Positions 58,950-64,000 of a stretch of 64,000 nucleotides of DNA are shown here, piece after piece. The DNA lies in the NCBI GenBank assembly GCA_913054135.1, contig CAJXJK010000013.1:1-64000 (forward strand). Reading direction: 5' to 3'. This DNA is from an uncultured Flavobacteriales bacterium. Lineage in GTDB: Bacteria > Bacteroidota > Bacteroidia > Flavobacteriales_D > Crocinitomicaceae. Within the stretch, counting starts at the first letter, position 1; each line of letters begins with the position of its first letter. A program made the translations under genes and the position numbers. A model generated the notes under the pieces. The model had not been told where the DNA came from, did no database searches, and was given only the letters and a program-made list of their open reading frames with translations.

Positions 58950-61900
58950 ATGATAAATCGTATTATACAATTTTCCATTGGCAATAAGTTAATTATTGGC
59001 TTGTTCACTTTAGCCATTATTGTCACTGGGATATGGAGCATTAGTAGAGTTCCGCTTGATGCCGTACCTGACATCACTAATAATCAGGTACAAGTTATCA
59101 CTCAATCGCCAAATTTAGGCACAGAGGATATAGAACAGTTCGTTACCTATCCGGTTGAGTTGTCCATGTCAAACTTACCAGGAGTGCAAGAGATCAGATC
59201 TGTTTCTAGATTTGGGTTGTCTCTTGTTACAATCGTTTTTGATGATGATATGGGCACTTATCTGCCGAGACAATTGGTTTCAGAAAAGCTAGTTCAGGTG
59301 CAGCAGGATATTCCTGCAGGATTTGGCGTGCCAGAAATGGGACCTATTTCTACAGGTTTGGGTGAAATCTATCAATATTCATTGCAGGTTGATGAAGAAT
59401 TCAAAGATGTTTATTCTTCTTCTGATTTGAGAACCATGCAAGATTGGATCGTGAGAAGACAAATGGCAATGGTGCCAGGTGTTGTTGAAGTCAATGCCTT
59501 TGGTGGTGACATTAAGCAGTATGAAGTGGCCGTTGATCCTGATCAATTAAGAGCTATGGACATTTCGATTTCTGAAGTTTTTGTCGCTCTTGAAAATAAC
59601 AATCAAAACTCTGGTGGAGCTTATATTGAAAAAGACCATTATGCCAACTTTATTCGCGGTGAAGGTTTAGCAAGAAACCTGAAAGACATTGAAAACATTG
59701 TAATTAAGAATGTCAATGGTATACCAATCACAATAAAAGATGTAGGTAAAGTACAATTTGGTAAAGCCGTTAAATACGGTACCCTAACAATGGATGGTGA
59801 AGGAGAAGCTGTAGGTGGTATGATTCTGATGCTTAAAGGTGCGAACTCAAATGATGTTATTGAGGATGTAAAATCTAGAGTAGATGAAATTCAGAAGTCT
59901 TTGCCTGAAGGGGTTAAAATAGTACCATTCTTAGACAGAAGTAAATTAATTGCAAAAACAACTGGCACAGTTACCCAAAATTTAATGGAGGGAGCCCTGA
60001 TTGTCATTTTCGTTTTGGTCTTTTTACTTGGTAATTGGAGGGGTGGATTAATTGTTGCCTCAACGATACCACTCTCATTACTTTTTGCATTTATTCTGAT
60101 GAACATTTTTGGTGTATGGGCAAATCTGATGAGTTTAGGTGCAATTGATTTTGGGATTATTATAGATGGAGCTGTAATTATTGTCGAAGCTACTGTGTTT
60201 GCCCTGCATGGTATCCTCATTAAGAAGCAAGTTTTAAATCAAGACGGTAGAGATAAAGTAGCTTTTAAGACATCCAGTAAAATGATGAATTCTGCCTTTT
60301 TCGGTCAGCTCATCATCCTAATTGTTTTTATTCCAATATTAGCGTTACAAGGAGTTGAAGGCAAGATGTTTCAACCAATGGCACTCACATTTATGTTTGC
60401 AATGGTTGGGGTAATGATTCTTTGCTTAACCTATGTGCCTATGATGTCGGCTCTTTTCTTAAAAGTAGGAAAAAGTGAACGCAGGTCTTGGGGTGATAGA
60501 GTGGTTTCATGGCTTGAAAATATCTATGAAAAAGCATTAAGTAGGGTTCTTAAATTTGGAAAATGGGTTGTGCTCTCGAGCATTGCTTTACTCGCTCTAG
60601 CCACATTTACTTTTACAAATATGGGAGGTGAATTTATACCTCAGCTGGATGAGGGTGATATTGCATTTCATGCCATTTTAAAACCAGGTAGTTCTCTTAC
60701 AGAGACGCTTGAAACAACTACGCGAATTGAGAAAATTGTAAAAGATAAATTTCCTGAGGTTGATCACATTATCAGTAGAATTGGTGTTGCAGATGTGCCC
60801 ACAGACCCTATGCCAATGGATATTGCTGATATTTTTGTGATACTTAAACCCGAAGATCAATGGACAACAGTTAGCAGTAAACGAGAACTCATTTCTGAAA
60901 TGAAAAAAGCAGTTCAAATTGTGCCTGGTGTCAATTTCGAATTTTCGCAACCCATTGAAATGCGCTTTAATGAGCTAATCACAGGTGTTCGTGAGGATGT
61001 TGCCATTAAGTTATTTGGAGATGATTTAGACATCCTTGCAGAAAAAGCAGAAGAGATTGGGTCTTTAATTAGTTCAATTGAAGGAATCGGCGATATGAAA
61101 GTGGAATCCACTAAAGGTCTTCCACAAATTACGGTGATTTATAATCGTTATGCCATTGCAAAACATGGACTTCAAATTTCTGACTTAAATAATTTGATTC
61201 AATCGGCATTTGCTGGAGGAAAAGCAGGAGTAATTTTTGAAGGAGAAAAGCGGTTTGATTTGGTGGTAAGGTTGGATGAGGAGCACAGGAAAAGTATTGA
61301 TAATCTGAAGAATCTCTATGTCACAACTGCATCTGGCACGCAAATACCAATGTCAGAAGTTGCAGAAATTGACTATCAATCTGGACCAATGCAAATTAGT
61401 AGAGATAATACCAATCGAAGAACTTATGTAGGGATAAACGTGAGGGATAGAGATGTACAGTCTTTAGTTGAAGAGATTCAGGAAAAACTGGATGCAGAGC
61501 TAGAATTACCAACAGGTTATTATATCAGATATGGAGGTGCTTTCGAAAATCTTGAAAGGGCTAGTAATCGTTTAAAAATAGTTGTGCCTGTTGCTTTGGC
61601 GCTCATTCTCTTATTGATTTTTATGGCGCTTAAATCTCTGAAACAAACCTTAATGATTTTCATGGCAATACCTCTTGCAGCCATTGGTGGAGTATTCTTT
61701 TTGTGGATGAGAGACATGCCTTTCAGTATTTCTGCAGGTGTTGGTTTTATCGTGCTTTTTGGTGTTGCCGTTCTAAATGGTTTAGTGCTAATAAGCGGCT
61801 GGAACGAATTGAAAGAAGAGGGAGTTAATGATTTGGATGAAAGAATAAAACAAGGTGCTAAAAGAAGAATCAGACCGATTTTGTTAACAGCCCTCACAGA

Positions 61901-63311
61901 TATTCTAGGCTTTCTGCCAATGGCAATATCAACATCTGCAGGTGCCGAAGTTCAACAGCCATTAGCTACCGTTGTTATCGGAGGGATGCTGACGGCAACC
62001 TTTTTGACACTATTTGTTTTACCAATCCTCTACAGGTGGACTGAAAAAAATAAGAAAAATATGAAAACGAAGAATAGCTCACTTTTAGCAGTTGGTGTTG
62101 TCTTAATTGGGATGATGTTGCTACCGGCTTTAAGTAATGCTCAAACAACAGTAGAATCTTCTGATCAAGCAATTGATATCGGATTGACAAACAATGCAAA
62201 TGTCACAATTGCTAAATCGAGAATTGAATTAAGTCAACAAAACAAGAAGGCAGCTTTTAATCCTGGCAAAACTAATCTTGACATGCAATATGGGCAATAC
62301 AATAGTTTTGAAAATGATTTCGGCTTCAATGTAAATCAAAGCTTTGAATTTCCAACAGTCTATTTTTCTCAATGGAATTTGGCTAAGGAAAAAGTAGAAG
62401 GTTCTGAATTACAATTAAAAGTGGTACAAAATCAATTACGTTGGTACATCCGGCAGTCTTGGAATAATTTAGGCTTTTTGAATGCAAAAAAGGATTTGCT
62501 TGTTTACTACGATTCTTTGATGGATGTTTTTGTTCATGCGGCAACCTTGAGATATGAAGTTGAAGAAACATCACTGTTAGAGAAGGTAACGGCAGAAACC
62601 AAGAAAGCTGAAATTTCAAATAGGATACAAATGATATCAGCCGAGATTTATTCTCAAGAAAGAGAATTAAGAATATTGTTGAATGATTCAACTCAAATGC
62701 AGTTTATCACTGGAGCCTTTAATGAGTTAGATGCTTCTATGGATAAGGATACTTCACAATTGAATAGTAATCCGCTTAAAGCCTTTACGAATCAACAAAT
62801 TAATATAGCCAAAGCAGAAATAAAAGTGAATCAATCTAAAATGCTTCCAGATATTTCTGTTGGATACTTTAATCAATCAATGATTGGGAATCCAACTTCA
62901 AATGGCAGTATTGGAGGCTTTGGTGATAGATTTTCAGGTGTACAAGTTGGAGTTACGATTCCGATATTCTTTGGGTCTTATAAGTCTGCTATTAAAACTG
63001 CAAAAATAGAACAGCAAATAGCTGAAGTGGATGCGGACTACTACTACACTAACTTGAGTAATCAATTCGAACTGCAATTACAACAAGTCATTTCAAACTT
63101 GAATAGTTTGAGTTTTTATAAAACGGTTGGTTTGTCTCAAGCCAATTTAATGATAAGTAACGCTCAAAAAAGTTACGAATCTGGCGCCATTGGGTACATA
63201 GAATATTTTCAGACACTTGAATATGGCATCCAAATAAAACTAGATCATTTAAACGCATTGAATAATTACAACCAATCTGTGGTCAAACTACAGTACTTAC
63301 TTGGTGAATAA
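58950..63311 (+). CDS. CzcA-type heavy-metal RND pump fused to a TolC-like outer-membrane protein
   Basis: 1453 residues. Residues 1-1037 are a full inner-membrane RND proton/metal antiporter with 12 helices and two large periplasmic loops (RVPLDAVPDITNNQVQVI, LPGVQEIRSVSRFGLS). Helix 4 reads DFGIIIDGAVIIVE, the form of divalent-metal HME1-3 pumps (Co, Zn, Cd), not the CusA copper/silver form. Residues 1038-1453 are an outer-membrane efflux protein of CzcC type (helical arms, IPIFFGSYKSAI). The join carries a complete signal-peptide-like stretch (MKTKNSSLLAVGVVLIGMML, ending SNA before QTT), which may be cleaved. Such fusions are known in Bacteroidota. Confidence 0.92.
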   Translation: MINRIIQFSIGNKLIIGLFTLAIIVTGIWSISRVPLDAVPDITNNQVQVITQSPNLGTEDIEQFVTYPVELSMSNLPGVQEIRSVSRFGLSLVTIVFDDDMGTYLPRQLVSEKLVQVQQDIPAGFGVPEMGPISTGLGEIYQYSLQVDEEFKDVYSSSDLRTMQDWIVRRQMAMVPGVVEVNAFGGDIKQYEVAVDPDQLRAMDISISEVFVALENNNQNSGGAYIEKDHYANFIRGEGLARNLKDIENIVIKNVNGIPITIKDVGKVQFGKAVKYGTLTMDGEGEAVGGMILMLKGANSNDVIEDVKSRVDEIQKSLPEGVKIVPFLDRSKLIAKTTGTVTQNLMEGALIVIFVLVFLLGNWRGGLIVASTIPLSLLFAFILMNIFGVWANLMSLGAIDFGIIIDGAVIIVEATVFALHGILIKKQVLNQDGRDKVAFKTSSKMMNSAFFGQLIILIVFIPILALQGVEGKMFQPMALTFMFAMVGVMILCLTYVPMMSALFLKVGKSERRSWGDRVVSWLENIYEKALSRVLKFGKWVVLSSIALLALATFTFTNMGGEFIPQLDEGDIAFHAILKPGSSLTETLETTTRIEKIVKDKFPEVDHIISRIGVADVPTDPMPMDIADIFVILKPEDQWTTVSSKRELISEMKKAVQIVPGVNFEFSQPIEMRFNELITGVREDVAIKLFGDDLDILAEKAEEIGSLISSIEGIGDMKVESTKGLPQITVIYNRYAIAKHGLQISDLNNLIQSAFAGGKAGVIFEGEKRFDLVVRLDEEHRKSIDNLKNLYVTTASGTQIPMSEVAEIDYQSGPMQISRDNTNRRTYVGINVRDRDVQSLVEEIQEKLDAELELPTGYYIRYGGAFENLERASNRLKIVVPVALALILLLIFMALKSLKQTLMIFMAIPLAAIGGVFFLWMRDMPFSISAGVGFIVLFGVAVLNGLVLISGWNELKEEGVNDLDERIKQGAKRRIRPILLTALTDILGFLPMAISTSAGAEVQQPLATVVIGGMLTATFLTLFVLPILYRWTEKNKKNMKTKNSSLLAVGVVLIGMMLLPALSNAQTTVESSDQAIDIGLTNNANVTIAKSRIELSQQNKKAAFNPGKTNLDMQYGQYNSFENDFGFNVNQSFEFPTVYFSQWNLAKEKVEGSELQLKVVQNQLRWYIRQSWNNLGFLNAKKDLLVYYDSLMDVFVHAATLRYEVEETSLLEKVTAETKKAEISNRIQMISAEIYSQERELRILLNDSTQMQFITGAFNELDASMDKDTSQLNSNPLKAFTNQQINIAKAEIKVNQSKMLPDISVGYFNQSMIGNPTSNGSIGGFGDRFSGVQVGVTIPIFFGSYKSAIKTAKIEQQIAEVDADYYYTNLSNQFELQLQQVISNLNSLSFYKTVGLSQANLMISNAQKSYESGAIGYIEYFQTLEYGIQIKLDHLNALNNYNQSVVKLQYLLGE

Positions 63312-63328
63312 CATTATAAAACATTAAT

Positions 63329-64000
63329 ATGAAAACTTTAATAAAACAAATAGCGCTGGTTCTTGCACTGACATTTTTGGCAGTAGGATGTGGCGGTTCA
63401 GAAAATGATCACAGTGAAGGAGACGGTCATGATCATGGTCACGACCATGGTGGTGAACACGGAGACGAACACGGTGAAGAAATTCATTTTTCAATGGAGC
63501 AATTCACTGCTCTCGATATGAAAGTAGACACACTTGCTTTACGCAACATGAATTCATTTGTCACAGCAAACGGAGAGTTAGAGGTTCCACCACAAAATGA
63601 AGCAGAAGTAACTGCAGTAATTGGTGCAAACGTCAAAGCTATCAAGGTAATCGAAGGCCAAAAGGTTAAAAAGGGTCAAGTACTCGCATATTTAACTCAT
63701 CCAAATCTTATTCAATTACAGACTGATTATATCACGAATTGGAATGAACTTGAATACCTGCAAATCGAACATGATCGACAAGAAAAATTGTATGGTGAAA
63801 AAGTTGGTTCTGGTAAAGAATTTCAGAAAATTGCATCTGAATTAAAAGTTAAAAAGGGTATTGTTGCTGGTTTAAAAGCACAGCTGAGTATTCTTGGTAT
63901 TGGAACTGAACGTTTGCAGAAGAATGAAATTTCTCAAACTGTTTCTGTACGAAGTCCAATTGATGGATTTGTTCGTTTGGTCGAAATAAAGATTGGACAA
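63329..64000 (+). CDS. Heavy-metal efflux membrane-fusion lipoprotein (CusB/CzcB-like), 3'-truncated
   Basis: 224 codons to the window edge, frame open. The signal peptide (MKTLIKQIALVLALTFLAVG) ends in a lipobox before C21. A His-rich tract follows (GDGHDHGHDHGGEHGDEHG), then the adaptor: NGELEVPPQNEAEVTAVIGA, the lipoyl half-motif IKVIEGQKVKKGQVLAYL, a helical hairpin (residues about 130-195) and the returning VRSPIDGFVRLVEIKIGQ. Starts 17 bases after the pump gene. It would bridge the RND pump to the outer-membrane channel and pass metal through its His-rich end. Confidence 0.92.
   Translation, partial: MKTLIKQIALVLALTFLAVGCGGSENDHSEGDGHDHGHDHGGEHGDEHGEEIHFSMEQFTALDMKVDTLALRNMNSFVTANGELEVPPQNEAEVTAVIGANVKAIKVIEGQKVKKGQVLAYLTHPNLIQLQTDYITNWNELEYLQIEHDRQEKLYGEKVGSGKEFQKIASELKVKKGIVAGLKAQLSILGIGTERLQKNEISQTVSVRSPIDGFVRLVEIKIGQ

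Noticed and set aside
60678-61111. Antisense ORFs in the RND pump gene
   Set aside because: Shadows of a clearly identified gene.

Overview
The window looks like the end of a draft short-read contig from a member of the Bacteroidota, most likely Flavobacteriales (a Crocinitomicaceae/Cryomorphaceae-like lineage would fit, but I cannot fix the family). Evidence: AT-rich DNA; five proteins ending in type IX secretion (T9SS) type A sorting domains; DUF1573, DUF6089, DUF2807 and BT_3928-type proteins; a PorE-like protein; and promoters of the Bacteroidota form TTG-N19-21-TAnnTTTG. Bases 1-40 are Illumina adapter, so the first gene is cut artificially.

Layout. 42-10446: a surface-glycan locus with five glycosyltransferases, two extended SDR enzymes, a sugar nucleotidyltransferase and a CotH-like/beta-helix protein. 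10566-18869: DUF6089 barrel, flavin monooxygenase-like enzyme, an active/inactive M16 peptidase pair, a histidine kinase, a small VDYGED-repeat exported protein and RecQ. 19139-25360: three tandem DUF1573 proteins, then folP, DUF1599, a DoxX-like BT_3928 protein, tpiA and prmA. 25389-39388: three exported proteins: an unrecognised 1542-residue protein, a small TPR protein, and a 2922-residue protein built like the T9SS protein PorE but with about nine 100-residue helical repeats and five SPOR-like modules in place of the OmpA domain. 39399-43183: clpS, DUF2807 lipoprotein, a YTSEDWDYWE-repeat protein, small proteins, and a histidine kinase broken by one base.

43373-49121 is the most interesting region: a divergent locus with a diheme MbnH-like peroxidase, an MbnP-like protein, two paralogous C-x4-C proteins with sorting domains, and two overlapping cupredoxin genes. 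Each cupredoxin protein keeps only half of a trinuclear copper site and the halves are complementary, which suggests a split, surface-displayed multicopper oxidase. An inverted repeat overlaps the promoter.

49604-52270 encodes a large T9SS-sorted protein flanked on both sides by the same composite hairpin repeat carrying a tRNA-3'-end-like tag. 52658-58177 looks like an integrase-less mobile module: a conserved small-gene cassette of unknown function, a G+C-richer structured non-coding stretch, a PLD-family cargo gene, a DnaC-like loader, a replication-initiator-like protein and two Xis-like HTH proteins. 58363-64000 is a heavy-metal efflux operon: a His-rich exported protein, a CzcA-type RND pump fused to its TolC-like outer-membrane partner with a signal peptide at the junction, and a His-rich lipoprotein membrane-fusion protein cut by the window end.

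No tRNA, rRNA or CRISPR was recognised. Functional calls rest on motifs read by eye; no database search was run.
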